DNA of 64,000 nucleotides, from the NCBI GenBank assembly GCA_022652545.1, contig JALCRM010000002.1, positions 248,001 to 312,000 of the forward strand, in the 5' to 3' direction. The notes under the pieces were generated by a model. It was not told the DNA's origin, ran no database searches, and worked only from the letters and a program-made list of their open reading frames with translations. Positions 1 through 7,657 of this stretch are shown one piece after another (position 1 is the first letter of the stretch; every line of letters starts with the position of its first letter). Source of the stretch: Lachnospiraceae bacterium (GTDB lineage: Bacteria; Bacillota; Clostridia; Lachnospirales; Lachnospiraceae). The position numbers were made by a program, and so were the translations under genes.

Positions 1-488
1 GACTCCCTGTAGCAGCCGGCATTGCGCAGGCACTGAAGCTGAAGAAGAATGAGACAAGCCGTGTCTATGTGGTCACCGGGGACGGCGAACACGGGGAAGG
101 ATCCCTCTGGGAAGCGATCATGAATGCCGCCCATTACAAACTCGGCAATCTGGTGTGCATCGTCGACTGCAACGGCCTCGGATTCGACGGGACACTGAAG
201 GATATCACAGGTCTGGGGGATATCGCGGATAAGTACCGGATCTTCGGATGGAATGTGACGGAAGTTGACGGACATGAAATCGACGAACTGATCGATGCCT
301 TTGACCATCTGCCGCCGACCTCCTTTGATAAACCGACTGCCCTGATCTGCCATACCGTCAAGGGACATGGCGTCGACTTTATGGAAAACCAGGTCAAGTG
401 GCACGCAGGCCGTCTGAGCGAGGAAAACCGCGATGAGGCGATCCGGCAGCTCGAGGATGCGTTCAACAGAAAGTGGGGTGGACAGTGA
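1..488 (+). CDS. Transketolase, N-terminal (TPP-binding) subunit, 5'-truncated by window edge
   Basis: The reading frame is already open at base 3 and runs to the TGA at 486-488, so the start lies outside the window. The visible part carries the thiamine-diphosphate binding stretch: GDGEHGEGSLWEA, followed about 25 residues later by the metal-binding DCNG. These are typical of the first half of transketolase. In many Clostridia and Archaea the enzyme is split into N and C subunits, as here. It moves two-carbon units between ketose and aldose phosphates in the cytosol. The stop codon overlaps the start of the partner gene (TGATG), indicating translational coupling. Close proximity to an FGGY kinase and deoC suggests pentose use rather than a housekeeping role; that is inference. 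Confidence 0.93.
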   Translation, partial: LPVAAGIAQALKLKKNETSRVYVVTGDGEHGEGSLWEAIMNAAHYKLGNLVCIVDCNGLGFDGTLKDITGLGDIADKYRIFGWNVTEVDGHEIDELIDAFDHLPPTSFDKPTALICHTVKGHGVDFMENQVKWHAGRLSEENRDEAIRQLEDAFNRKWGGQ

Positions 489-1453
489 TGGGTGCGACAC
501 AGAGTTTCGGCGATATGGTGGCAGTCCGGGACGTAGCCGGAAAATACATTTCAAAATTAGGAGAAAAGAATGATAAGGTCGTGGTAGTGAACGCGGATCT
601 GAGCGGGACCAGCAGAAACAAAGGTTTCGTCGAGGAATTTCCGGACCGGTCATTCAACGTCGGCATCGCTGAGCAGGATCTTGTGAGCTTTTCTGCAGGG
701 CTTGCCCACGAAGGCTTCATGCCTTATGCATTCACGATGGCACCGTTCATCTCCATGCGGGCCTGTGAGCAGTGCCGTACCGATGTCGCCTACGGGCATC
801 TGAATGTACGCCTCATTGGCAATTATGCGGGATATTCTTCCGGCGTCTCGGGAGCCACGCACTGTGCACTGGAAGACTGCGCCATCATGGGGAGCATGGC
901 CGGCATGACCGTACTGGAACCCGGCGATCCCTATCAGATCTGCAAGATGCTGGAAGCGACCCTGACCTGGGACGGACCCGTCTACATCCGGAGCGGCATC
1001 GAGGCGCTGAAGCCGATCTATCCGGAAGATTACGACTACCGGATCGGGAAAGCCATCATTGCACGGGAAGGAAAAGATGGCGCGTTTATCTGCAGCGGCA
1101 TCGTCGTGCAGTTTGCGCTGGAAGCGGCAGAACGCCTTTATGCGGAAACGGGAGCGGATATCCGCGTCATCGATATGCATACCATCAAACCCATCGACAG
1201 GGAAGCCGTTATCGCAGCGGCACGGACGGGCAGGGTCATCGCGGCACAGGACCACAACATTATCGGCGGCCTCGGCTACTATGCGGCGGCAGTGATCGCA
1301 GAAAGCGGGATACCGACCAAATTCAGGATCCTCGGCTGCCCGGACCATTTCGTGCCGATCGCGACCGCCCCGTACCTCTTCCACAAAAATGAATATGATA
1401 CGGACGGTCTTGTAAAGAACATGGAAGCCATGCTGGAAAACAGGGGGGAATAA
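488..1453 (+). CDS. Transketolase, C-terminal subunit
   Basis: This 321-residue protein contains the pyrimidine-binding and C-terminal transketolase domains. Near residues 45-80 it has NADLSGTSRN and a FNVGIAEQDLVSFSAGLA stretch whose Glu would activate the TPP cofactor. The GYSSGVSGATH segment matches the substrate-side loop. I chose the ATG at 488, which overlaps the previous stop; an in-frame GTG at 473 would add five residues inside the upstream gene and is less likely. It should form a heterodimeric unit with the product of the preceding gene. The length suits a split C subunit (about 310 residues). Confidence 0.95.
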   Translation: MGATQSFGDMVAVRDVAGKYISKLGEKNDKVVVVNADLSGTSRNKGFVEEFPDRSFNVGIAEQDLVSFSAGLAHEGFMPYAFTMAPFISMRACEQCRTDVAYGHLNVRLIGNYAGYSSGVSGATHCALEDCAIMGSMAGMTVLEPGDPYQICKMLEATLTWDGPVYIRSGIEALKPIYPEDYDYRIGKAIIAREGKDGAFICSGIVVQFALEAAERLYAETGADIRVIDMHTIKPIDREAVIAAARTGRVIAAQDHNIIGGLGYYAAAVIAESGIPTKFRILGCPDHFVPIATAPYLFHKNEYDTDGLVKNMEAMLENRGE

Positions 1454-1456
1454 AAC

Positions 1457-1804
1457 ATGCTGAAGAAAAACGAGGATTTTACGGTAGAACAGGAGCATGC
1501 GGAAAACGGGCTCGGCAATTTCACCATGCGCTATCCGATCACGGGAAAAGAGCTTCCGCCGCATATGCGGCTGATGTGCGAAGTGATCATTGAACCCGGA
1601 CAGGAATGCCGTACGCATGTGCATGAAGGCGACACCGAGATTTACTATATGCTTTCAGGCAGGGCGGAATATACGGGAGCAGAAGGAACGAATACCCTGA
1701 AGCCTGGCGATGTCACCGTCTGCTATGACGGAGAGAGCCATGCGATCCGGTGCGTCGGGGACGAGACGCTGCGGTTCCTCGCATTCATACCTTATACCAA
1801 ATAA
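1457..1804 (+). CDS. Small cupin-domain protein
   Basis: The 115-residue product is a single cupin barrel. The conserved metal-binding signature is visible as RTHVHEGDTEIYYML in the first motif and GDVTVCYDGESHAIR in the second, giving three His and a Glu ligand. It starts three bases after the transketolase stop and has a GGGGGAA-type ribosome binding site, so it is probably the last gene of the same operon. Stand-alone cupins of this size are often sugar isomerases or small-molecule sensors; the substrate cannot be read from the sequence. Confidence 0.85.
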   Translation: MLKKNEDFTVEQEHAENGLGNFTMRYPITGKELPPHMRLMCEVIIEPGQECRTHVHEGDTEIYYMLSGRAEYTGAEGTNTLKPGDVTVCYDGESHAIRCVGDETLRFLAFIPYTK

Positions 1805-1820
1805 TATTAATTATCGGAAT

Positions 1821-1871
1821 ACTGCCAAACCGACGGTTTCGAAGTTCTGCATCGGCCGCCGGTTTGGCAGT
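1821..1871. other. Long intergenic inverted repeat
   Basis: A perfect 12-bp stem, ACTGCCAAACCG at 1821-1832 paired with CGGTTTGGCAGT at 1860-1871, encloses a 27-base loop. It lies between the cupin gene and the flavoprotein gene. No T-run follows on either strand, so it is not a canonical terminator. It could end the transketolase transcript, stabilise RNA, or be a repeated extragenic element. Confidence 0.6.
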
Positions 1872-1922
1872 ACAGGCTGAAAACCGAAGGCAGCAGAAGC
1901 CACGCAGAAAGCAGGGAACATT

Positions 1923-2558
1923 ATGAAAGCAGTAGCATTTAACGGCAGTCCGAGAAGAGAAGGCAATACGTACCAGGCACTGAAGCTGGTATGCAATGAA
2001 CTGGAAGCGGAAGGAATCGAAACGGAGATCATTCAGGTCGGCAGCAGGCCGATCCGGGGCTGCCTTGCCTGCAACGGCTGTGTCCGCAACAGGAATGAAC
2101 AATGTGTTTTGAAGGATGAAGTAAATGAATGAATACAGAAAATGAAGGAAGCGGACGGCATCCTCCTCGGCTCCCCTGTGCATTATTCAGGGATCAGCGC
2201 GGAGATGAAGGCATTTCTGGACAGGGCGTTCTATGTGACTTCCGTCAATGACTTCATGCTGCGCCACAAGGTCGGCGCCGCTGTCGCGGCAGTCAGAAGA
2301 TCCGGCGGACTGCCGGCTTTCGGGCAGCTGAATAATTACCTGAATTATTCCGAGATGATCATTCCGACATCGAATTACTGGAATGTCATCTACGGGACGG
2401 ATCCGGGCGATATCCTGAAGGACGAAGAAGGAAAACAGATCCTCCGCATCCTCGGCAGGAACATGGCCTGGCTTATGAAAACGATCGCGTACGGCAGAGG
2501 CAGGATCGAAGAGCCGGCATTTGAACCGAAAGTATATACGAATTTCATCAGGGAATAA
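1923..2558 (+). pseudogene. Iron-sulfur flavoprotein (flavodoxin-like NAD(P)H oxidoreductase) interrupted by an in-frame TGA
   Basis: Reading through one stop gives a 211-residue flavodoxin-like protein. The first part has the FMN-binding start (FNGSPRREGNTYQAL) and a compact Cys cluster C47-x2-C50-x2-C53-x7-C61, the spacing known for iron-sulfur flavoproteins. Codon 70 is TGA (2130-2132); the same frame then continues with IQKMKEADGILLGSPVHYSG, which is the normal next segment of the fold. No base is gained or lost. From family habit the codon was most likely Trp (TGG) before a G-to-A change. The 3' part has its own ATG at 2142, but it lacks a credible ribosome binding site. Sequencing error is possible. 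Confidence 0.8.
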
Positions 2559-2605
2559 GACCTATGATGTTCCGCCATGTGATAATCAATCGATGAAGAT
2601 TTCTC

Positions 2606-2718
2606 TTCCGGAAACGCAGCAATTGATCAATAAAAATGTCGGAAGCGTAACATTTATCTGATATAAAATTGTCGGAAACGCAACATTGCCGTCGAAATAA
2701 ATTGTCGGAGATGCTACT
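2606..2718 (+). repeat. Four phased direct repeats upstream of the AAA ATPase gene
   Basis: Four related 16-mers begin at 2606, 2637, 2670 and 2703, i.e. 31, 33 and 33 bases apart. They read TTCCGGAAACGCAGCA, TGTCGGAAGCGTAACA, TGTCGGAAACGCAACA and TGTCGGAGATGCTACT. The best conserved core is TGTCGGAAACGCAACA. The last copy ends 21 bases before the preferred start codon of the ATPase. Spacing of about three helical turns places all copies on one face of DNA, which suggests operator sites for a multimeric binder. They are too short, degenerate and few to be a CRISPR array. Confidence 0.7.
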
Positions 2719-2739
2719 ATGCATTCGGAGGAGCATCTC

Positions 2740-4068
2740 ATGTATAAACGAAAAATATATGAAAAAATGCTTGCGTGGAAGCAGGAAAATGCAGGCAGAT
2801 ATGCCCTTATGATCGAGGGTGCCCGTCGGGTTGGAAAGTCTACGATCGTAAAGAAATTTGCCGAAAATGAATATGATAGTTATATCATGATCAACTTTGC
2901 AGAGGTATCCGAAACAGTAACCCGGCTATTCAATGATCTGTCTGACGTCGATTATATTTTTCTTCAGCTGCAGCTGCAGTACAATACAAGTTTACATAAG
3001 AGAAAGTCTGTCATTATTTTTGACGAGGTACAGCTTTGCCCGAAAGCCAGGCAGGCCATAAAAACACTTGTTGGTGATGGAAGATATGATTATATAGAAA
3101 CCGGATCTTTGATATCCATCAAAAAAAATGTGCAGGGAATCGTTATTCCGAGTGAAGAGAAGAAGCTGTCTATGTATCCGATGGATTATGAGGAGTTTAA
3201 ATGGGCGCTCGGCGATACGGCAACTATTCCGCTGCTCAGGCAGACATATGAAAAACGTCAATCCCTGGGAGACGGAACAAATCAGAAACTGATCAGGGAT
3301 TTCAGATTGTACATGCTTGTAGGAGGTATGCCGCAGGCCATTACGGCATATTTGGAAACGAATGATCTCAAAAAGGTTGATGATGTAAAGCGTGAGATAA
3401 TTTCTCTGTATGAAGAGGACTTCGGAAAAATTGATCCATCCGGATATCTTACACAGCTTTTTGATTCTATACCGGCGGAGCTTAATAAAAACAGATCAAG
3501 ATATATTTCATCACGCGTGATCGGAAGACGGAGAAAGGAAACGGTCAGGGAACTGATCAGCCGGATGAAGGAGTCAAGGACCGTTCTTGTCTCATATCAT
3601 TCAAACGATCCGAATACAGGAATGTCGGCAACAAGGGACCTGGACAGATATAAGCTGTATGTAGCAGATACAGGTCTGTTTGTCACCCTTGCCTTTAAGG
3701 ACAGAGACTTTACGGATAATACACTTTACAGTAAACTTCTGTCGGATAAGCTGTCGGCGAATCTTGGTTATTTGTATGAAAATATCGTTGCCCAGATGCT
3801 TACGGCAGATGGGGATGAACTGTTTTATTATACAATATCTGATGAGGAAAAAAAGAAAGTATATGAGGTGGATTTTATAGTACAGAGAAAGAGTAAAATA
3901 TGCCCCATCGAAGTGAAATCATCCTCTTACAGGGCGCATGCGTCATTTGATGAATTTATCAAAAAGTATTCAGAACGTATTGCTGATAAATATATCATTT
4001 ATACGAAGGATCTTAAAACAGAAGAGAATATATTATATTTACCGGTTTATATGACAATGATGATTTGA
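2740..4068 (+). CDS. Orphan ATP-binding protein, AAA domain plus DUF4143-type C-terminus
   Basis: The 442-residue protein begins with an AAA module: Walker A GARRVGKST (about residues 27-35) and Walker B SVIIFDEVQ near residue 90. The C-terminal half carries the DUF4143-type region, with YVADTGLFV and a nuclease-like motif VDFIVQRKSKICPIEVKSSS (about 385-404) resembling the PD-(D/E)xK D-x-ExK pattern. I prefer ATG 2740 because CGGAGGA lies seven bases upstream; an ATG at 2719 is also in frame. The biological role of this widespread family is not established. The gene looks AT-richer than its neighbours and stands alone between unrelated operons, which suggests horizontal acquisition. Confidence 0.88.
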   Translation: MYKRKIYEKMLAWKQENAGRYALMIEGARRVGKSTIVKKFAENEYDSYIMINFAEVSETVTRLFNDLSDVDYIFLQLQLQYNTSLHKRKSVIIFDEVQLCPKARQAIKTLVGDGRYDYIETGSLISIKKNVQGIVIPSEEKKLSMYPMDYEEFKWALGDTATIPLLRQTYEKRQSLGDGTNQKLIRDFRLYMLVGGMPQAITAYLETNDLKKVDDVKREIISLYEEDFGKIDPSGYLTQLFDSIPAELNKNRSRYISSRVIGRRRKETVRELISRMKESRTVLVSYHSNDPNTGMSATRDLDRYKLYVADTGLFVTLAFKDRDFTDNTLYSKLLSDKLSANLGYLYENIVAQMLTADGDELFYYTISDEEKKKVYEVDFIVQRKSKICPIEVKSSSYRAHASFDEFIKKYSERIADKYIIYTKDLKTEENILYLPVYMTMMI

Positions 4069-4090
4069 AAACAGAATATAAAACCATAAG

Positions 4091-4123
4091 ACACCCTGCC
4101 GGAGGAGAGGACCGGCAGGGTGT
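4091..4123 (-). terminator. Intrinsic terminator between the convergent ATPase and deoC genes
   Basis: A perfect 12-bp stem, ACACCCTGCCGG (4091-4102) with CCGGCAGGGTGT (4112-4123), has a 9-base loop. Read on the minus strand it is followed by a T-rich stretch, so it should end the deoC transcript. It may also stop transcription from the ATPase side. Confidence 0.8.
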
Positions 4124-4187
4124 GCTGACGGGATCCGATCAGCTTACCTTGTTTATCAGACAGCATATACCGGTACTGTGCAGCACG

Positions 4188-4880
4188 TTATTCTGCACAG
4201 GCCGATCGGAATCCTTCCACAATTTCCACGCCGCAGCTGGTCCCGATCCGGTCTGCGCCGGCTTCGATCATGGCGAGCGCCTGTTCGGCTGTCCGGATAC
4301 CGCCGGCTGCCTTGATCTTCAATGCATCCCCGACACAGGATTTCATCAGGCGTACATCCTCGATTGTCGCTCCGCCGGTACCGAAACCGGTGGATGTTTT
4401 AATGAAAACAGGCTTTACCTTCAGCGCGATCTCACAAAGATGCCGTTTTTCATCATCCGTCAGATAGCAGTTCTCAAAAATGACCTTGCTGGTAATGCCG
4501 CGGTCTCTGCATGCGGCGACGATCTGACGCATTTCATCTTCCACATACGCCCAGTTCCCGCTTTTTACCGCAGTCAGATTAACAACATAATCTACTTCAC
4601 CGGCACCTTTGGCGATGACATCGATCGTCTCGAATACTTTTGTTTCAATGGTGCACTGTCCCAGAGGGAAGCTTACAGCTGCATCGCACAGGACACCGGA
4701 GCCCTCCAGGATCTTTTTACAAAACGGAACGGGCGCGTTGTTGATCGCCACGGTCTTAAAATGATAGCGGGCGGCGGTCTCGCAGTGTTTTCGCAGCATT
4801 TCCTCCGTTGCAAACGGTTTTAAAAGTGTCTGGTCGATCATGCCTGCCAGTTTTTCCGGTGTCAGTGTCTTTACGTCCAT
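4188..4880 (-). CDS. deoC: Deoxyribose-phosphate aldolase
   Basis: The 230-residue protein matches DeoC, which splits 2-deoxyribose 5-phosphate into glyceraldehyde 3-phosphate and acetaldehyde. The Schiff-base Lys is K161 in VFIKTSTGFG. The proton-relay residues D98 (EVDYVVN) and K190 (KIKAAGGIRT) are also present, so the active site is intact. It lies 21 bases downstream of the FGGY kinase gene on the same strand and is the last gene of a LacI-kinase-aldolase operon. That context implies catabolism of a deoxy-sugar or a related pentose rather than nucleoside salvage alone; no nucleoside phosphorylase is nearby. Confidence 0.96.
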   Translation of the reverse strand: MDVKTLTPEKLAGMIDQTLLKPFATEEMLRKHCETAARYHFKTVAINNAPVPFCKKILEGSGVLCDAAVSFPLGQCTIETKVFETIDVIAKGAGEVDYVVNLTAVKSGNWAYVEDEMRQIVAACRDRGITSKVIFENCYLTDDEKRHLCEIALKVKPVFIKTSTGFGTGGATIEDVRLMKSCVGDALKIKAAGGIRTAEQALAMIEAGADRIGTSCGVEIVEGFRSACAE

Positions 4881-4901
4881 AGAAATCCTCCTTCTGCATG
4901 T

Positions 4902-6425
4902 CTATGCATTCCAAGATGATAAATGATGATATGTTTCCAAAAGAGCCTGATAGCTCTCTTCGAACATCTGTCTCAGTTCCCGGTACCGGCGTCTGTTATC
5001 CTGATCCGGTTCCACGGTGACATCGGTCTTTACAAAACGGTCGATGGCGGTGAAATCGGGGAGAACACCGGCACCAACGCCTGCAGCAACAGCGGCACCC
5101 ATGGAAGTTGCTTCGTCCAGCCAGTTCAGCCGGTGGACCCGTACGCCGTACAGATCGGCAAGGATCTGCTGGACGATGCCGCCCTTGGCCATTCCGCCGA
5201 TCAGATTGATCTCCCTGATATCTGTTTCCGTACGCAGGACATCCAGTATGATACAGAGGTTCATCAGTATTCCCTCAATGCAGGCACGAAGGATATCGCC
5301 GCGGGTGTGTTCCATTTTCAGGCCGATCAGCGTTCCCCTGGCTTCGCTGTTCCAGCGGGGACTTCGTTCTCCGAGAAGATAGGGGAGATAAAGCAGTCCG
5401 TTTGCACCGAGCGGGGAAGCAGCCGCTTCCTCATTCATCAGCTGATAAACACTCTTACCGCATGCTTTGGCCTGCGCTTCCAGGTCCCGGCAGATCGTCC
5501 TGCGCATGAACTGGTAGGAATTGCCGGCAGCCTGCATGGTGCCGTTCGGAGAGTACTTACCCGGGATCAGATGAGCCCAGGTATAGGTCCGCATTTCCGG
5601 ATCGAAGACCGGCGCGTCGCTGGTCATGGCGATCCAGGCGGAAGAGCCGAGATAGTTGAAGGTATCACCGGTCTTCACACTGCCCGCGCCGACAGCTGCA
5701 CATACACCGTCTCCCCCGCCGATCACGATCGGTGTGCCGGATGGAAGCCCGCATGCATCAGCCGCCGCACCGTAAACTTCACCGGCGATGTGGGTGGATG
5801 GACAGGCGTCGGGAAGCAGCGAACCGTCTATATCCGCGGCCTGAAGAATTTTTTCACTCCAGACCAGATTCCGGAGGTCAAAACAGTTCGTCCCGGACGC
5901 ATCGGAATAATCCGTGACGAAGCTGCCGGTCAGCCTGTGGATGATATAATCCTTCGGCTGCAGCATTTTGAAGATGGAGGGAAACACCTCCGGCTCGTTG
6001 TCCCGTATCCACATCAGCTTTTCCAGACTGTAGGAAGCACTGATCCGGTGTCCGGTGATATGGTAAAAGTCGGTCTCGCTGATCCTTTCACGGAGCCTTT
6101 TTTCCTGCGCCTGGCCTCTCTGGTCCGCCCAGATCATGGCCGGCCGCAGTGCATGCCCTGTTTTGTCGACAGGAACGCAGCCCATCATCTGTCCGCTGAA
6201 GGACATCGCGGCTACCATGGAACGGTCGATACCTTCCAGCAGGGCATGCGTACCGTCGCAGACGGCTTTCCACCAGATATCCGGATCCTGTTCGGCCCAG
6301 GTGCTGTTGAAGAAATGTGTATCGTATGCCGTCGTTATGGAGCGTACCAGTGTGCCGTCGGTCGTAAACAGCGTAGCCTTATCGCCGGATGTGCCCAGAT
6401 CATGGGCAATCAGATAGTGCGGCAT
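4902..6425 (-). CDS. FGGY-family carbohydrate kinase (xylulokinase-like)
   Basis: The 507-residue protein has the FGGY kinase layout. The N-terminal phosphate-binding motif HDLGTSGDKATL is followed by MIWADQRG, where the Asp is the expected catalytic base. The C-terminal ATP site shows INLIGGMAKGG. Length and motifs fit xylulokinase-type members, but FGGY substrate specificity is hard to read from sequence. The ATG at 6425 has an AAGGAGGT ribosome binding site; an in-frame extension to 6467 would begin inside the operator region. It is co-directional with deoC downstream and a LacI regulator upstream. The nearby transketolase pair makes a pentulose substrate plausible. Confidence 0.9.
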   Translation of the reverse strand: MPHYLIAHDLGTSGDKATLFTTDGTLVRSITTAYDTHFFNSTWAEQDPDIWWKAVCDGTHALLEGIDRSMVAAMSFSGQMMGCVPVDKTGHALRPAMIWADQRGQAQEKRLRERISETDFYHITGHRISASYSLEKLMWIRDNEPEVFPSIFKMLQPKDYIIHRLTGSFVTDYSDASGTNCFDLRNLVWSEKILQAADIDGSLLPDACPSTHIAGEVYGAAADACGLPSGTPIVIGGGDGVCAAVGAGSVKTGDTFNYLGSSAWIAMTSDAPVFDPEMRTYTWAHLIPGKYSPNGTMQAAGNSYQFMRRTICRDLEAQAKACGKSVYQLMNEEAAASPLGANGLLYLPYLLGERSPRWNSEARGTLIGLKMEHTRGDILRACIEGILMNLCIILDVLRTETDIREINLIGGMAKGGIVQQILADLYGVRVHRLNWLDEATSMGAAVAAGVGAGVLPDFTAIDRFVKTDVTVEPDQDNRRRYRELRQMFEESYQALLETYHHLSSWNA

Positions 6426-6450
6426 AAACAGACCTCCTTGTATGTATATA

Positions 6451-6464
6451 TGTAACCGGTTACA
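6451..6464. promoter_or_regulatory. LacI-family/CcpA-type operator
   Basis: TGTAACCGGTTACA is a perfect 14-bp palindrome with a central CG. It fits the cre consensus TGWAANCGNTNWCA and sits 25 bases upstream of the kinase start, between the regulator and the kinase. It could be bound by the adjacent LacI protein, by CcpA, or by both. Confidence 0.8.
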
Positions 6465-6482
6465 CAAACGCCCAAAAAAAAT

Positions 6483-7502
6483 TCAGGAAAGCTTTTTCTC
6501 CGATCCGCGGAGCGCTATGGAAAACGGCATTCTGTATATTTCACGGGGGTCATCCGGATGGTCGATGCGCTTCAGGAGAAGCCGCAGGGCGATCCGCCCC
6601 ATTTCCGCAGTATCTCTATAGGCACAGCTGAAAGGGATGCCAAGTTCATCCAGAATCCGGAGGCTGTCATTACCCATAAGTCCGATATCTTTTCCAACCT
6701 GTATGCCAAGTTCACCTGCTGCTTTCAGGAAGCCGAGGCTTGTGCGGTTGTTGCAGGTATATACCGCGTCGGGCAGAGATCTTTTCATGAGCATTTTTCG
6801 AGAGAGCTCGTATGCCATGGGCTCAAGGAAATTACCTTCATAGATGTCGTCCTTACGGAGCTTTAATCCGGTAAGTTTCAGCCCGGCGGCGAAACCATTC
6901 AGGCGATCGCGGCCGATTTTCAGTTTCAGGTCTCCGGTGATAACGGCCATACGTCGTCCGCCGGCATGGTACAGCGCTTCAGCAACCGCAAAGGAACTTT
7001 CATAATTCTGGTAAAACACGCTGTCCCAGGAGATCCCGTCGGCTTCACGGTCAACAATGACTACGGGAATCTGGAGATCTGTTAAAATATCTTTCAGCTC
7101 TTTTCCAAGAGAAGTTTTTGCATAATCCACAGCAGGAGCAAGAAGCAGACCGCGTACACGCTGTCTGCTGATCAGACGCAGTGCACGTGCCTCCTTTTCA
7201 GCGTTGTTCTGCGTATCGAAGATGATAGGAGACAACCCGTTCTCATCGGCGACCTCAGAGATGCCATGCAGTATTTCACTGTAAAATACATTGTCGATCT
7301 CAGGAATGACGATACCGATCGTACTGGATTCCTGCTTTGAAAGGTTTACAGCACTGTCTAAGGGAACATAATGATATTCCCGCATGATACTTTCAACTGT
7401 GTCACGGGTCTTCCCGTTGACATAGCCGCTGTTGTTGATGACGCGGGAGACGGTAGCAGTGGACACACCGGCAAGTTGTGCTACTTTTTTGATCGTGATC
7501 AA
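6483..7502 (-). CDS. LacI-family transcriptional regulator of the kinase-deoC operon
   Basis: The N-terminus is a classic LacI helix-turn-helix (ITIKKVAQLAGVSTATVSRV), followed by a periplasmic-binding-protein-like sensor domain ending near residue 339. I chose the TTG at 7502, with GAGGTG six bases upstream, because it gives the standard N-terminus. A GTG at 7511 would add three residues. The gene is first in a minus-strand operon with the FGGY kinase and deoC. Near-identical palindromes flank it, one in its own promoter and one before the kinase, so autoregulation and local control are likely. The inducer is probably the sugar or sugar phosphate handled by the kinase. Confidence 0.93.
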   Translation of the reverse strand: MITIKKVAQLAGVSTATVSRVINNSGYVNGKTRDTVESIMREYHYVPLDSAVNLSKQESSTIGIVIPEIDNVFYSEILHGISEVADENGLSPIIFDTQNNAEKEARALRLISRQRVRGLLLAPAVDYAKTSLGKELKDILTDLQIPVVIVDREADGISWDSVFYQNYESSFAVAEALYHAGGRRMAVITGDLKLKIGRDRLNGFAAGLKLTGLKLRKDDIYEGNFLEPMAYELSRKMLMKRSLPDAVYTCNNRTSLGFLKAAGELGIQVGKDIGLMGNDSLRILDELGIPFSCAYRDTAEMGRIALRLLLKRIDHPDDPREIYRMPFSIALRGSEKKLS

Positions 7503-7517
7503 TGAGGGCACCTCATG

Positions 7518-7531
7518 TGTAACCGATTACA
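7518..7531. promoter_or_regulatory. Second LacI-family/CcpA-type operator
   Basis: TGTAACCGATTACA differs by one base from the operator at 6451 and also fits the cre consensus. Flanking bases extend the symmetry to 18 bp (7516-7533). It lies just upstream of the start of the minus-strand LacI gene, the expected place for autorepression. Confidence 0.8.
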
Positions 7532-7657
7532 CAATTGCTTATCGGATAATGTATTCTGTTTCTGAAGCTTTGTCAATGGGCTTTGACTTTCTGTTTTGCG
7601 TGCATTAGGATAATTGCTGCATAGAGACACGGCCGGACGCCGGAAATGGGGCAGGTT

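Noticed and set aside
2130-2132. UGA as a selenocysteine codon in the flavoprotein gene
   Set aside because: The position follows the Cys cluster and is not at a catalytic or metal-binding residue. I see no obvious hairpin just after the codon. A Trp-to-stop change explains it better.
2142-2558. Separate short gene starting at ATG 2142
   Set aside because: It is in the same frame as the preceding flavoprotein half and continues its fold without a gap; there is no credible ribosome binding site.
2606-2718. CRISPR array
   Set aside because: Only four degenerate 16-mers with 15-17-base gaps; real arrays have longer, near-identical repeats and longer spacers, and no cas genes are near.
4923-6455. 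Long plus-strand open frame opposite the FGGY kinase
   Set aside because: It is an antisense shadow; the minus strand encodes a complete kinase with conserved motifs and a strong ribosome binding site.
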